This document shows, piece by piece, positions 1-7,961 of a stretch of DNA of 64,000 bases. A program made the translations under genes and the position numbers. The stretch covers positions 4,154,001-4,218,000 of the forward strand of contig NZ_BNEM01000002.1 in assembly GCF_018327705.1 (NCBI RefSeq). Direction: 5' to 3'. Origin of the DNA: Catellatospora sp. TT07R-123. GTDB lineage: Bacteria; Actinomycetota; Actinomycetes; Mycobacteriales; Micromonosporaceae. The notes beneath the pieces were generated by a model. That model saw nothing but the letters and a program-made list of their open reading frames with translations. It ran no database searches and was not told the DNA's origin. How positions within the stretch are numbered: position 1 is the first letter of the stretch; each line of letters opens with the position of its first letter.

Positions 1-246
1 CCGCTGACGCAGTGCCCGACCTGCGAGGGCACGCTGCGCAAGCTCTTCTCCGCGGTCGGCGTGGTCTTCAAGGGGTCCGGCTTCTACCGCACCGACTCGC
101 GCGGCGGGTCCGGCAGCAGCCCGGCCTCCGGCAGCAGCTCGTCCTCGACCTCGACCTCGTCGAGCGGCTCGGCCAGCTCCGCCGGGTCGTCGACCCCGGC
201 CGCCTCGACCTCGTCGAGCAGCAGCTCGACCAGCTCCGCCGCCTGA
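1..246 (+). CDS. FmdB-type zinc ribbon protein, C-terminal part
   Basis: The frame is open from base 1 and ends at a TGA at 244-246, so the start lies outside the window. The first residues contain a CPTC pair followed by a Leu-Arg-Lys stretch and GVVFKGSGFYRTD, which is how FmdB-family putative regulatory proteins end their zinc-ribbon domain. After this comes a tail of about 45 residues made almost only of Ser, Thr, Ala and Gly. Such low-complexity Ser tails are common in actinobacterial FmdB proteins. Function in the family is poorly known; metal binding and a regulatory role are only presumed. Confidence 0.85.
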   Translation, partial: PLTQCPTCEGTLRKLFSAVGVVFKGSGFYRTDSRGGSGSSPASGSSSSSTSTSSSGSASSAGSSTPAASTSSSSSSTSSAA

Positions 247-330
247 TCGACCGAACGGGCACGACCAAGCTTTATGCCCGTTTTGGGCTATAGTACGGCC
301 GTGCCCGAACTCTCGTGCCCGGCCCGCTGA

Positions 331-504
331 TCAGTCCCAATGCGGCGGACGATCATCCAGCAGCCGGTCGTCGTTGGTCCACGACCGCTCGCCCCAGTGC
401 CGATCGGTGTCGTCGCGCGTCTGCTCCGGCAGCACCGCGACCTCGTCGTCGAGTTCCACGATGCGGTCGTCGTCGCGGCTGCCATGGGAGGCGTCAGTGC
501 TCAC
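331..504 (-). CDS. small conserved acidic protein, 57 residues
   Basis: This short reading frame starts with GTG at 504 and encodes a very hydrophilic, Asp/Glu/Arg-rich protein with the stretch DDDRIVELDDEVAVLPEQTR and an end reading LLDDRPPHWD. I recognise this pattern as a short protein conserved across actinobacteria and often left unannotated; no function is known to me. It has no membrane segment and no cysteines. It lies divergently from the small membrane protein gene starting at 564, with 59 bases between the starts. The conserved ending makes a real gene likely despite the length. Confidence 0.7.
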   Translation of the reverse strand: MSTDASHGSRDDDRIVELDDEVAVLPEQTRDDTDRHWGERSWTNDDRLLDDRPPHWD

Positions 505-563
505 CCCAGCAGCGTAGAGCCAGCGGTCCGGCCCGGCCTGCCGGGCTGCCGCGGGGACGCGCC

Positions 564-845
564 GTGAGCGGCGACGACTACTGGCGCCGCCCCGAGCCCG
601 GGAACGCGGCGAACAGCGCCGAGTCCGCCGCGCCGCACTACGCGGGCCCGCCCGAGACCGTCCCGGCCGCACCGGACTGGCAGCCCGGCTGGACGCCGCC
701 GCACCAGCCGCCGCGCCGCCTGCCCGAGCTCGACCACGACGCGATCGACCGGGCCGAGCAGCGCGCCGACCGGTTCACCTACGCGGTCGCGCTGGCGGCC
801 GGGATCATGTTGCTGATCGTGGCGTGCGCGCAGTGGCGCGGCTGA
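564..845 (+). CDS. small single-span membrane protein, hypothetical
   Basis: A 93-residue protein starting with GTG at 564. The first 65 residues are Pro/Ala-rich and polar (WRRPEPGN, PDWQPGWTPPHQPPRR). An acidic amphipathic stretch follows, then one clear hydrophobic segment near the C-terminus (YAVALAAGIMLLIVACAQW). This layout suggests a cytoplasmic disordered N-terminus anchored by one C-terminal helix. The stop is one base before the stop of the convergent DUF2231 gene. I do not recognise a named family. Confidence 0.7.
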   Translation: MSGDDYWRRPEPGNAANSAESAAPHYAGPPETVPAAPDWQPGWTPPHQPPRRLPELDHDAIDRAEQRADRFTYAVALAAGIMLLIVACAQWRG

Positions 846-846
846 C

Positions 847-1332
847 TCAGATGCTGCCCCAGACGATGTGCGCGCCGGTGTCGCCGGTCTTGAAGACGTA
901 GTAGCCGGTCGCACCGGCCACCAGCAGCGAGATCACGACGATGCCGTACGTCAGGCTGCGCGAGGCCGGGGTCGCCGGCTTCTTGCCCGCGGCGGTGCAG
1001 ATCAGCACCAGGAACAGCGACAGCACCCCGAGCGCGGTGCCGGTCCAGGCCGCCACGTCGCCGAACTTCGCGTGCGTGCCCACCTGGGAGATGATCTCCT
1101 GCGGGTAGTTCTTCGCGATCAGGGTCTTGAGCAGCTCCTCGCCGCTCAGCTTGGCGAACCACAGGGCGGCCGGGGCGGCCACCGCCAGCGCCACCACGGT
1201 CCAGCCCAGGAACCGCCGCGCCGGGGGGACCAGCGAGTACACCACGACCGAGAGCACCAGCAGCGGCCCGAAGATCACGGCCGCGTGCACGAGCAGCGGG
1301 TGAGCGGGCAGGCCGAGCAGCTCGTTGAACAC
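847..1332 (-). CDS. DUF2231-type four-helix membrane protein
   Basis: A 161-residue integral membrane protein. The chosen start is a GTG at 1332, preceded by AGGAGG four bases upstream. The opening GLPAHPLLVHAAVIFGPLL is the hallmark of the DUF2231 family, whose members have four membrane helices and a conserved His-Pro near the first one. Hydrophobic segments are visible around residues 9-35, 45-62, 95-120 and 130-150. The gene is divergent from the Fur-family regulator gene at 1481, so the 148 bases between them probably hold both promoters. Members are often found near redox or metal genes, but the role is unknown. Confidence 0.85.
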   Translation of the reverse strand: MFNELLGLPAHPLLVHAAVIFGPLLVLSVVVYSLVPPARRFLGWTVVALAVAAPAALWFAKLSGEELLKTLIAKNYPQEIISQVGTHAKFGDVAAWTGTALGVLSLFLVLICTAAGKKPATPASRSLTYGIVVISLLVAGATGYYVFKTGDTGAHIVWGSI

Positions 1333-1480
1333 CGTGCCTCCTGGGTCGCGAAAGCTCTTCGCCAATGGTTTCAGGCTGAGCGTAGACCCGGTGGTGCCAC
1401 TGAGGTAGAGGAGAAAAACGACGTGTCCCGGGCCACCTAATTCCGCGCTCTTCTTGAGCTGCTCCAACTTGACTGCTGAA

Positions 1481-1924
1481 ATGGTGTTCATGTACGGCGA
1501 TACGGAGCACCAGGCTCGCCTGCGCGCACGGGGACTGCGGGTCACCCGGCCGCGCCTCGCCGTGCTCGACATCCTCAGCCAGGGCGGGCACCTGGAGGTC
1601 GACGAGATCACCCGCCAGGCGCGCGAGCGGCTCGACTCCGTCTCCACCCAGGCCGTGTACGACGTCCTCGGCGCCCTCGCCCGCGCCGGGCTGGCCCGCC
1701 GGATCGAACCGGCCGGCTCCCCGGCCCGCTACGAGGCGCGCAGCGGCGACAACCACCACCACATCGTGTGCCGCGGCTGCGGGCTGATCGCCGACGTCGA
1801 CTGCGCCACCGGCGCGGCCCCCTGCCTGGACCCGAACATGACCCACGGCTTCGCCGTCGACGAGGCCGAGGTCACCTACTGGGGCCTGTGCCCGGCCTGC
1901 GCCACACTCTCCGCCGAGGACTGA
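1481..1924 (+). CDS. Fur-family regulator, CatR/FurA type
   Basis: This 147-residue protein has an N-terminal winged helix (LRARGLRVTRPRLAVLDIL, then VSTQAVYDVL as recognition helix) and a metal-binding C-terminal half with GDNHHHIVCRGCG, DVDCATGAAPC and a final CPAC. The two CxxC pairs form the structural zinc site. The run DVDC...GEAPC-like...EAEV.YWGLCP is characteristic of FurA/CatR, the actinobacterial peroxide-sensing regulators usually placed beside a catalase gene. No catalase gene lies next to it here. ATG codons at 1481 and 1490 are both possible and neither has a clear ribosome site. The 3' end overlaps the convergent nuclease gene by 49 bases. Confidence 0.88.
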   Translation: MVFMYGDTEHQARLRARGLRVTRPRLAVLDILSQGGHLEVDEITRQARERLDSVSTQAVYDVLGALARAGLARRIEPAGSPARYEARSGDNHHHIVCRGCGLIADVDCATGAAPCLDPNMTHGFAVDEAEVTYWGLCPACATLSAED

Positions 1925-2799
1925 CCCTGCGCCGCTGACTCGACCGCCGACCACGGCTCCCGGGCCGGGACCTCGGCGCCCGCCGGGCACACCCGCCGGA
2001 AGTCGCACCAGCCGCACAGCCGGCCCGGTCGGGTCGGGAACGCCTCGTCCGGCGCCGTGCCGCCCGCCAGCGCCTGCTCGGCCGCCACGATGTCGCGCGC
2101 CGTCGCCTCGGCCCGGTTCACGTGCCGTTGCAGCGACTCCTCGGTGTGCTCGTGCGACACCACGGTGCCGGTCGGCAGGTGGTGCAGCTCGACGGTGTGG
2201 CACGGCTTGCGGAACACCCGGGCGGCGGCGTACGCGTACAGCGCGAGCGCCAGCGAACCGCGGGCGTCGTCGCCGTCCAGGCCGGTGCGGCCGGTCTTGT
2301 AGTCGACGATCACCAGCTCGCCGCCCCGCTGGTCGATGCGGTCGGTGCGGCCGCTCAGCGCCAGCACGGCCGTCTTGGCGGCGACGGTGCGCTCCACGGC
2401 CAGCGGCTCGAAGTCGGCGGGCAGCTCGGCGACGTACGCCTCCAGCCAGCGCAGGGCCCGCTGGAACACCGCCCGCTCCTGCTCCTCGTCGCGGTAGCCG
2501 TCGCGGACCCAGGTCGCGCGCAGCAGCGTCGGCAGGGAGCCCGGCACGCGGCGCTGCGGCGGCAGGTCCCACCAGTTCTTCAGCGCGGTGTGCACGCTGG
2601 CGCCCAGCGAGTTGTGGGCCCAGGCCGGGCCCTTCTGCGGCGAGGGCCGGTCCAGGTAGGTGTAGCGGTAGCGGCGGGGGCAGTCCTCGTACGACGAGAG
2701 CTTGCTCGGGGTGCAGACGAACAGGCGCTCGGGCATCATGTCGAAGCCGAGCTGTTCGGGGACGTCCCGGCCGCGGCGGGGACTGGGCGTTCGGCTCAC
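1876..2799 (-). CDS. RecB-like PD-(D/E)XK exonuclease
   Basis: A 307-residue protein of the RecB-family single-domain nucleases (Cas4/AddB-like C-terminal nuclease fold). Visible parts are the N-terminal SKLSSYEDCPRRYRYTYL motif, a central GRTDRID (metal-binding Asp), then VIVDYKTG carrying the DxK catalytic pair, and a C-terminal CGWCDFRRVCP. One N-terminal and three C-terminal cysteines are arranged as in the 4Fe-4S cluster of AddB and Cas4. It probably cleaves single-stranded DNA during repair. No CRISPR array or helicase gene is adjacent, so a Cas4 role is unlikely. The ATG at 2799 is the first start and sits 91 bases from the divergent gene at 2891. Confidence 0.88.
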   Translation of the reverse strand: MSRTPSPRRGRDVPEQLGFDMMPERLFVCTPSKLSSYEDCPRRYRYTYLDRPSPQKGPAWAHNSLGASVHTALKNWWDLPPQRRVPGSLPTLLRATWVRDGYRDEEQERAVFQRALRWLEAYVAELPADFEPLAVERTVAAKTAVLALSGRTDRIDQRGGELVIVDYKTGRTGLDGDDARGSLALALYAYAAARVFRKPCHTVELHHLPTGTVVSHEHTEESLQRHVNRAEATARDIVAAEQALAGGTAPDEAFPTRPGRLCGWCDFRRVCPAGAEVPAREPWSAVESAAQGQSSAESVAQAGHRPQ

Positions 2800-2890
2800 C
2801 TGGCAGATGTTGCCAAATCAGTGCGACACTGGCCAGGCGACCCGGCGGCCGTGCCGCCCGACCCCCGTTCGACCGGCAGGAAGGCACGAC

Positions 2891-3121
2891 GTGGGACTGC
2901 TCAAGTGGCTGCGCGGCGGCGACAGCGTCGCCGCGACGGCGATGGTCTCCGCCGGGCTCGCCGAGATCGACGGCCTGTTCCGGCCCACCAAGCACAAGCA
3001 GACCGAGCACGTCGAGGAGATGAGGCAGAAGCGCGTGGACGTGTCCACCGGCGCCGGCATCGACCTCGACCGCGGCGTCGCCGTCATCCGCACCGCGCCC
3101 CCGGCCCCGGGACCTGCCTGA
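2891..3121 (+). CDS. small conserved protein, DUF6191-like
   Basis: A 76-residue hydrophilic protein starting at GTG 2891, preceded by a GGAAGG-type ribosome site. The sequence GLLKWLRGGDSVAATAMVSA followed by LFRPTKHKQTEHVEEMR looks like a short actinobacterial family that I believe is catalogued as DUF6191. It has an amphipathic N-terminus and a positively charged middle, no cysteines and no membrane segment. Nothing about function can be read from the sequence. It is convergent with the MarC-like gene, with seven bases between the stops. Confidence 0.65.
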   Translation: MGLLKWLRGGDSVAATAMVSAGLAEIDGLFRPTKHKQTEHVEEMRQKRVDVSTGAGIDLDRGVAVIRTAPPAPGPA

Positions 3122-3128
3122 CCACCGG

Positions 3129-3743
3129 TCAGTGGGCGGTGGTGTACATCTCCACGAACGCGCCGATCGAGTCCGCCATCAGCTGCACCGCGATGGCCGC
3201 GAGCAGCAGGCCCGCGATCCGCGTCAGCACCTCGATGCCGCCCGGCCGCAGCACCTTCACGATGAACCCGGAATAGCGCAGCACCAGCCACACCGCGACC
3301 ATCACCGCCAGGATGCCCAGCGCGATCGCCACGTAGTCCGCTGGCGCGTCGGCCCGGCGGACGAACAGCATCGTCGCGACGATGGCACCCGGCCCGGCCA
3401 GCAGCGGCGTGCCCAGCGGCACCAGTGCGATGTTCGAGGTCGCCTGGTGGTCGGGGTCGTCGGCCTTGCCGGTCAGCAGCTCCAGGGCGACCAGCACCAG
3501 CAGCAGGCCGCCCGCGCCCTGGAGGGCGGGCAGCTCGATGTGCAGGTAGTCCAGGATCGTCTGCCCGGCGACGGCGAACACCGCGATCACCCCGAGGGCC
3601 AGCGCGACGGCCTGCCAGGCGGCGCGGTGGCGCTCCCGGGCCGGCAGCGCACCGGTCAGCGCGAGGAAGATCGGCACCATTCCCGGAGGGTCGGTGATGA
3701 CGAGCAGGGTCACGAACACTTCGCCGAAGAACTTCCCATCCAC
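3129..3743 (-). CDS. MarC/YhgN-family membrane protein
   Basis: This 204-residue protein has six hydrophobic segments and the family signatures VTLLVITDPPGMVPIFLALTG at the N-terminus and PLGTPLLAGPGAIVATMLF in the middle, a symmetric pair of NPxG/GPG-type half-repeats. The length matches MarC/NAAT proteins. The family was once linked to multiple antibiotic resistance, but this was not confirmed and the substrate is unknown. The start ATG at 3743 lies 31 bases from the stop of the PHP phosphatase gene upstream on the same strand, so the two may be co-transcribed. Confidence 0.9.
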   Translation of the reverse strand: MDGKFFGEVFVTLLVITDPPGMVPIFLALTGALPARERHRAAWQAVALALGVIAVFAVAGQTILDYLHIELPALQGAGGLLLVLVALELLTGKADDPDHQATSNIALVPLGTPLLAGPGAIVATMLFVRRADAPADYVAIALGILAVMVAVWLVLRYSGFIVKVLRPGGIEVLTRIAGLLLAAIAVQLMADSIGAFVEMYTTAH

Positions 3744-3774
3744 ACCGGATGCATAGCACGGCGCGGGCTCCGGG

Positions 3775-4629
3775 TCAGCCGACTCCCGTGATCGGGGTGA
3801 CGCCGGTCGCCGCGGACAGGAGGCGTTCCAGCGACTCCGGGGCGGTCGTGTACTCGCCGATGCGGACCTTCTTGTGCGTGCCGTGGTAGTCGGAGCTGCC
3901 GGTGGTGAACAGGCCCAGCTCGGCGGCGTGGCGGCGCACCTCGGCGCGTTCGGCGGGGCTGTGGTCGTGGTGGTCGGCCTCCAGCCCGTGCAGCCCGGCG
4001 GCGGCCAGCTCCGCGAAGAGGTGGTCGGGCACGACCTTTCCGCGTACGGAGGCGCGCGGGTGGGCGAACACGGTGACGCCCCCGGCGGCCCGGACCAGGG
4101 ACAGCGCCTCGAACACGTCCAGGTCTGCCTTTGGCAGGCGGTAGCGGCGCCCCAGCCACTGCGGCCCGAACGCCTCCTGGGTGTCGGTGACGAGCCCGGC
4201 CCGGATGAGCGCGGCGGCCAGGTGCGGCCGCCCGACGGTGCCCCCGGCGGCGTGGGCCAGCACGTCGTCCCAGTCCACGGGGATGCCGTCGGCGCGCATC
4301 AGGTCGACCATGCGCTCGGCGCGGCCCAGCCGCGATTGGCGGACCCGCGCCAGCGCGGCGGCGAGCTCCGGCTGCGCCGGGTCGAACAGGTACGCCAGCA
4401 GGTGCAGCGCGATGGACTCGTCCGGCCCGTGCCAGCGGCAGCTCAGCTCCGCGCCCCGGATGAGGGTGAGCCCGGCGGGCAGCGCGGCGGCCGCGGCGGC
4501 CCAGCCGCCCGTGGTGTCGTGGTCGGTCAGCGCCGCGACGGTCAGCCCCGCCGCGGCGGCCTCGCGCACCAGCTCGGCGGGCGGGGTGGTGCCGTCGCTG
4601 GCGGTGGAGTGCAGGTGCAGATCGATCAT
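3775..4629 (-). CDS. PHP-domain phosphoesterase
   Basis: A 284-residue PHP-fold metal hydrolase. The metal ligands are clear: DLHLHSTASDG at residues 3-13, LTDHDTTGG near residue 35, FAHPRA near residue 190, and SDYHG near residue 250. The layout matches the YciV/RnaAM group, which removes 3'-phosphate from 3',5'-nucleoside bisphosphates and can trim short RNA; that exact substrate is inferred. It starts one base after the stop of the upstream gene at 4631, so it is probably in one operon with the sigma factor and its partner. Confidence 0.85.
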   Translation of the reverse strand: MIDLHLHSTASDGTTPPAELVREAAAAGLTVAALTDHDTTGGWAAAAAALPAGLTLIRGAELSCRWHGPDESIALHLLAYLFDPAQPELAAALARVRQSRLGRAERMVDLMRADGIPVDWDDVLAHAAGGTVGRPHLAAALIRAGLVTDTQEAFGPQWLGRRYRLPKADLDVFEALSLVRAAGGVTVFAHPRASVRGKVVPDHLFAELAAAGLHGLEADHHDHSPAERAEVRRHAAELGLFTTGSSDYHGTHKKVRIGEYTTAPESLERLLSAATGVTPITGVG

Positions 4630-4630
4630 G

Positions 4631-5830
4631 TCAGCCGTTGGCGGTGCCGTACTCGGGGACCAGGCTCCAGTCCGGGGTGACGCCGTCGGGCATCTCGACC
4701 GCCAGCTGTCCGCCGTCGTGGCGGCACGCGATCAGGCCGCCCTGCGGCGTCTCGGCGACGGCCTGCACGCTGTCGGCCGTCCACACCGTCGGGGTCTTCT
4801 CGCGCGCCCCGCACACCGACGTGACGACCAGCGAGTTGCTCTCGTTGATGCGCACCGCGGCGGCGGCCCGGGTGCGCTGGAGGTCGACGATGCGGACCTT
4901 CTCGTCGGCGGTGATGGCCAGCCACTGCCCGTCGGGCGACATCACGCCGGACTGGCCCAGGCCGACGGCGAGCCAGTCCTCGCAGCCCAGGATCTGGCCG
5001 AGCTTGAGGCCGGTCTTGGTCGGGGTGACGTCGGCGAGGCAGTACGTCGTGCGGTCGCGCACCACACCCACCGCCTTGCCGTCGGCGGCGCTGGCGTATA
5101 CCGCGACCAGGGTCTTGTGCCAGGTCTCGCTGTACCGTTCGGGGCCCGCGCTCCAGTAGTCGTACGCGCCGTCGCGGGTCAGCACGACCCCGTCCCCGGC
5201 GAACGTGACCGGATGGGCGCCCTCCGGCACGGTGGTCGAGGCCAGCGGCACGCCCTGGCCGGGTTCGTTGACCTTGGTGACGGTGAGCTGCTCCTGCGTG
5301 ACCGTGGCGATGCGCGAGCCGTCCGAGCTGACCGCCCAGCTGCTCACCACGGGTGCGGCCACGCTGCTGTAGCCGTTGTCGCTCTGCACCCGGACCGTGC
5401 TGCCCTCGGAGTACACCCAGCCGTCCGGCACCCGCGCGATCTGGCCGATCCGGCCGCCGCCCTCCAGATTGACCTTGCGGCCGTCCTTCGTCCACACCTG
5501 CGCGCCGACCAGCAGGTCGACCAGTTGCGGGCTCTGCGGCGTCTTGGCCTGGACCGCGGCCGTGGTGGCCGCGGCGGGGCCGGTGCCGAACAGGTTCTGG
5601 AAGGAGAGGCGGTTGGGGTCGGCCGGCTGCGCCGTACCCCCCATGCCCTGTAGGTAGAGCGCGCCGCCGACGACCGCGGCGAACGCGCTCAGCGTCGCGC
5701 CGGCGGCGACGCCCCGGCGCCGCCGGTCGCTCCGGCGGGCATGGCGCAGCGCGCCGCCGGCAGGGTCGACGGAGGCAGGAGGGGTCTGCACGCGAGCCGC
5801 GAACATCTCGCGCAGCTCGTCCTCAAGCAT
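4631..5830 (-). CDS. membrane-anchored beta-propeller-like protein, probable sigma partner
   Basis: A 399-residue protein starting with MLEDELREMFAARV, a short acidic cytoplasmic segment, then an Arg-rich stop-transfer sequence (HARRSDRRRR) and one membrane span at about residues 41-62. The extracytoplasmic part contains repeats such as WAVSSDGSRIATV and GVMSPDGQWLAIT, typical of WD40/TolB-like blades. The start lies five bases after the stop of the ECF sigma gene. This arrangement is common for SigE-family sigma factors in actinomycetes. I infer that the N-terminal cytoplasmic part may modulate the sigma factor, but no zinc-binding anti-sigma motif is present. Confidence 0.75.
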   Translation of the reverse strand: MLEDELREMFAARVQTPPASVDPAGGALRHARRSDRRRRGVAAGATLSAFAAVVGGALYLQGMGGTAQPADPNRLSFQNLFGTGPAAATTAAVQAKTPQSPQLVDLLVGAQVWTKDGRKVNLEGGGRIGQIARVPDGWVYSEGSTVRVQSDNGYSSVAAPVVSSWAVSSDGSRIATVTQEQLTVTKVNEPGQGVPLASTTVPEGAHPVTFAGDGVVLTRDGAYDYWSAGPERYSETWHKTLVAVYASAADGKAVGVVRDRTTYCLADVTPTKTGLKLGQILGCEDWLAVGLGQSGVMSPDGQWLAITADEKVRIVDLQRTRAAAAVRINESNSLVVTSVCGAREKTPTVWTADSVQAVAETPQGGLIACRHDGGQLAVEMPDGVTPDWSLVPEYGTANG

Positions 5831-5835
5831 GGTGG

Positions 5836-6552
5836 TCACCGCCCGGATCGGCCGGCCGGCACGGGTGCCGGTCCTGCTGCTTCCCTCCGAGGCGCCGGTA
5901 CGGCCGGAACCGGCTGCGCGGGCACGGGCACGGCCGCCGCGTCGGCGGTGCCGCCCGCGAGCAGGCCCGGCACCACCTCCGGAACGACCATGTCCAGCAC
6001 CGGTCGGGCGGTCACCCGCGGCGCCGCCTCCGTCACGGAAGGCAGCCTGCCGGTGACGCCCTCGGCAGCCAGCTTCTGCCGCAGCGTCCCCAGTGCCCGT
6101 GAGGTCTGGCTTTTCACGGTTCCTGGAGAGATCTGAAGCATCGCGGCCGTCTGCGCCTCGGACATGTCCTCGTAGAAACGCAGGACCAGCACGGCGCGTT
6201 GTCGTGCGGGCAGAGCTTTGACATGTTTCCACAACACGTCGCGGTCAAGCTGCTCTTCGAGGTTGTCGGGGGCGGCCCGTTCGGGCAGGAACTCGGTGGG
6301 GCGCTCGCCGTGCCAGCGCCGACGCCACCAGCTCGTCGCGGTGTTGACCAGCACCCGCCGGGCGTACGGCTCGACGGCCTCGATCTGGCCCAGCCGCTTC
6401 CAGGCGAGGTAGGTCTTGGTCAGCGCCGTCTGGAGCAGGTCTTCCGCCGTCGACCAGTCACCGGCGAGCAGGTAGGCGGTGCGCAGCAGCGCGGCCGACC
6501 GTGCGGTGACGAAGTCGCGGAACTCCTCCTCCATCGCGGAAGGGTGACCCAC
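5836..6552 (-). CDS. SigE-family ECF sigma factor
   Basis: A 238-residue sigma-70 factor of the extracytoplasmic type. Region 2 reads FRDFVTARSAALLRTAYLLAGD...AEDLLQTALTK, and region 4 reads LPARQRAVLVLRFYEDMSEAQTAAMLQISPGTVKSQTSRAL. The start GTG at 6552 is chosen because GGAGGT lies six bases upstream; an internal ATG at 6534 has none. After region 4 there is an unusual Pro/Ala/Val-rich tail of about 60 residues that the family core does not need. The downstream membrane protein gene begins five bases after the stop. Such sigma factors respond to envelope stress; the trigger here is unknown. Confidence 0.9.
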   Translation of the reverse strand: MGHPSAMEEEFRDFVTARSAALLRTAYLLAGDWSTAEDLLQTALTKTYLAWKRLGQIEAVEPYARRVLVNTATSWWRRRWHGERPTEFLPERAAPDNLEEQLDRDVLWKHVKALPARQRAVLVLRFYEDMSEAQTAAMLQISPGTVKSQTSRALGTLRQKLAAEGVTGRLPSVTEAAPRVTARPVLDMVVPEVVPGLLAGGTADAAAVPVPAQPVPAVPAPRREAAGPAPVPAGRSGR

Positions 6553-6777
6553 CGACGCACCTCCCATCGCGGACGCGCCCCGAAGCACGCCCGACCAGGG
6601 CGCGCCGAGCGCGCCCTCACCCCGTGGAGAGGTCCGCCGCCGAGTCCCGCGGTGATGGATACCACGTATGCGCGTACCTCACCGCACACACTTGCATATC
6701 AGCGCTACCGGATCTAGGTCTGGCAGGACATTTTCCTAGTCACCTAACCGGCGGAACCTAGGAAGCTGCTCAGGCGT

Positions 6778-7638
6778 CTATTCCTCTTCGGCCTCGCGGC
6801 CCAGACGCGCCTCGACCGCGGCCGGCTCGTACATCTCCTCGACGATGCGCAGGTAGAGCTCGTTCGGGTTCGGCATGTGGTCGACCTTGCTCAACGCCTG
6901 GTCCTGACCGGCCGACTCCAGCACGAAGGTGCCGTAGTTGAGCATGCGTCCCAGCGGGGACTGCTCGTACTTCATGTCGGTGACCTTGGCCAGCGGCATC
7001 ATCGCGACCTTGCGCGTGATCAGCCCCTGGACCAGCATCAGCCGCTTGTTGGTGAGGATGAACCGGTCGAAGTACCAGTCCAGCACGTTGAAGGTGACCC
7101 AGCCCATGACCAGCGCCCAGATCACCACCGCGAGGACCCCGACACCCGCGCCGGTCGCCTTGACCAGGAAGCCCGACAGGTAGCCCAGCGCGAACGTGGC
7201 CAGCACCCCGATCAGGATCGGGTTGGTCAGGTGGACCCAGTGCCGCTTCCACTCGCCGCGGTAGCGCTCGGTCGGGAACAGATACCGGGCGACCATGGTG
7301 CTGGGCTCGTCTTCGAGCGGGAGCACACGGCGCGGCCCGATCGGCACACCGGTGGCGTCGAACCGCAGCCCGGCCAGCTCCTCCTCGGAGAAGTGCGGGA
7401 TGCCGTCAGCGGGCGGCGGCTGCGTCTCACCGGGAGGGGCACCTGCCCCACCGATGCCGCCTGCGGCCGCCCCGACGGTGGCCCGACCGGCGAAGTGCGG
7501 ATATTCCTCGGCATGGGCCTCGGCGCGCGTACGCGGAATCGACTCCGTGTCACGCTCGCGTCGGCCGGGCCAATCCGGACCGTCGTGGTCCGCACCCGGC
7601 TCGTCGCTCGGCTCCTCCGGCCCCAGCCCGCCGATCAT
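6778..7638 (-). CDS. bacterial PH-domain membrane protein (YdbS-like)
   Basis: A 286-residue protein with a long polar, Pro/Gly-rich N-terminus of about 130 residues, two adjacent membrane helices (ILIGVLATFALGYLSGFLVKA and VLAVVIWALVMGWVTFNVLDW) and a C-terminal bPH2 domain. The domain opening RFILTNKRLMLVQGLITRKVAMMPLAKVTDM is diagnostic for the family. Such proteins are thought to act at the cytoplasmic membrane, with no enzymatic role known. Four bases separate it from the small membrane protein gene upstream at 7643, and the two are probably co-transcribed. Confidence 0.88.
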   Translation of the reverse strand: MIGGLGPEEPSDEPGADHDGPDWPGRRERDTESIPRTRAEAHAEEYPHFAGRATVGAAAGGIGGAGAPPGETQPPPADGIPHFSEEELAGLRFDATGVPIGPRRVLPLEDEPSTMVARYLFPTERYRGEWKRHWVHLTNPILIGVLATFALGYLSGFLVKATGAGVGVLAVVIWALVMGWVTFNVLDWYFDRFILTNKRLMLVQGLITRKVAMMPLAKVTDMKYEQSPLGRMLNYGTFVLESAGQDQALSKVDHMPNPNELYLRIVEEMYEPAAVEARLGREAEEE

Positions 7639-7642
7639 CGGG

Positions 7643-7801
7643 TCAGGCGACCAGGCTGCCGAAGAAGTCGCCGAAGCCCTGGGCGATGTCCATCACGGTG
7701 CCGCCCAGCGTCTTCACGACGTTCGCCGCAGAATCAGGCCGGAACGCCACGAAGAAGATCAGAAAGGCGATGCCGCCCCAGGTAAGGATCTTCTTGATCA
7801 C
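7643..7801 (-). CDS. small conserved membrane protein, 52 residues
   Basis: The GTG at 7801 is preferred because GGAGGGG lies about nine bases upstream and because it gives MIKKILTWGGIAFLIFFVAF, a short basic start and one membrane helix; a longer form from 7840 is possible. The remainder is an amphipathic segment rich in Gly, Val and Phe. I recognise it as a short protein kept beside PH-domain genes in related actinomycetes, without assigned function. It ends four bases before the PH-domain gene. Confidence 0.72.
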   Translation of the reverse strand: MIKKILTWGGIAFLIFFVAFRPDSAANVVKTLGGTVMDIAQGFGDFFGSLVA

Positions 7802-7961
7802 GTCGCTCTTCCCCTCCGCCTCGCCCACTCCCGTGTCCACACGACATATCTGTGGCCGCGGCGAGACTCAGCGTATCAGTAACGGTGCCTGCCGAGAATC
7901 ATTAAGGCACATCCTGGGCTGCCATGTAGCAGCGTCCGAACAGGAAAGTACGAAAGCTGAC

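Noticed and set aside
1333..1480. Possible Fur/CatR box between the DUF2231 and fur genes
   Set aside because: I saw no convincing dyad of the expected form, only scattered TTGA motifs, so no site is claimed.
1876..2799. Cas4 identity for the RecB-like nuclease
   Set aside because: The Cys pattern and nuclease motifs allow it, but there is no CRISPR array or other cas gene in the window.
779..3010. A 743-codon frame on the minus strand across several genes
   Set aside because: It is a shadow of high third-position GC: it crosses DUF2231, Fur and RecB-like genes with better protein patterns, and its own translation is Arg/Pro/Ala-rich without motifs.
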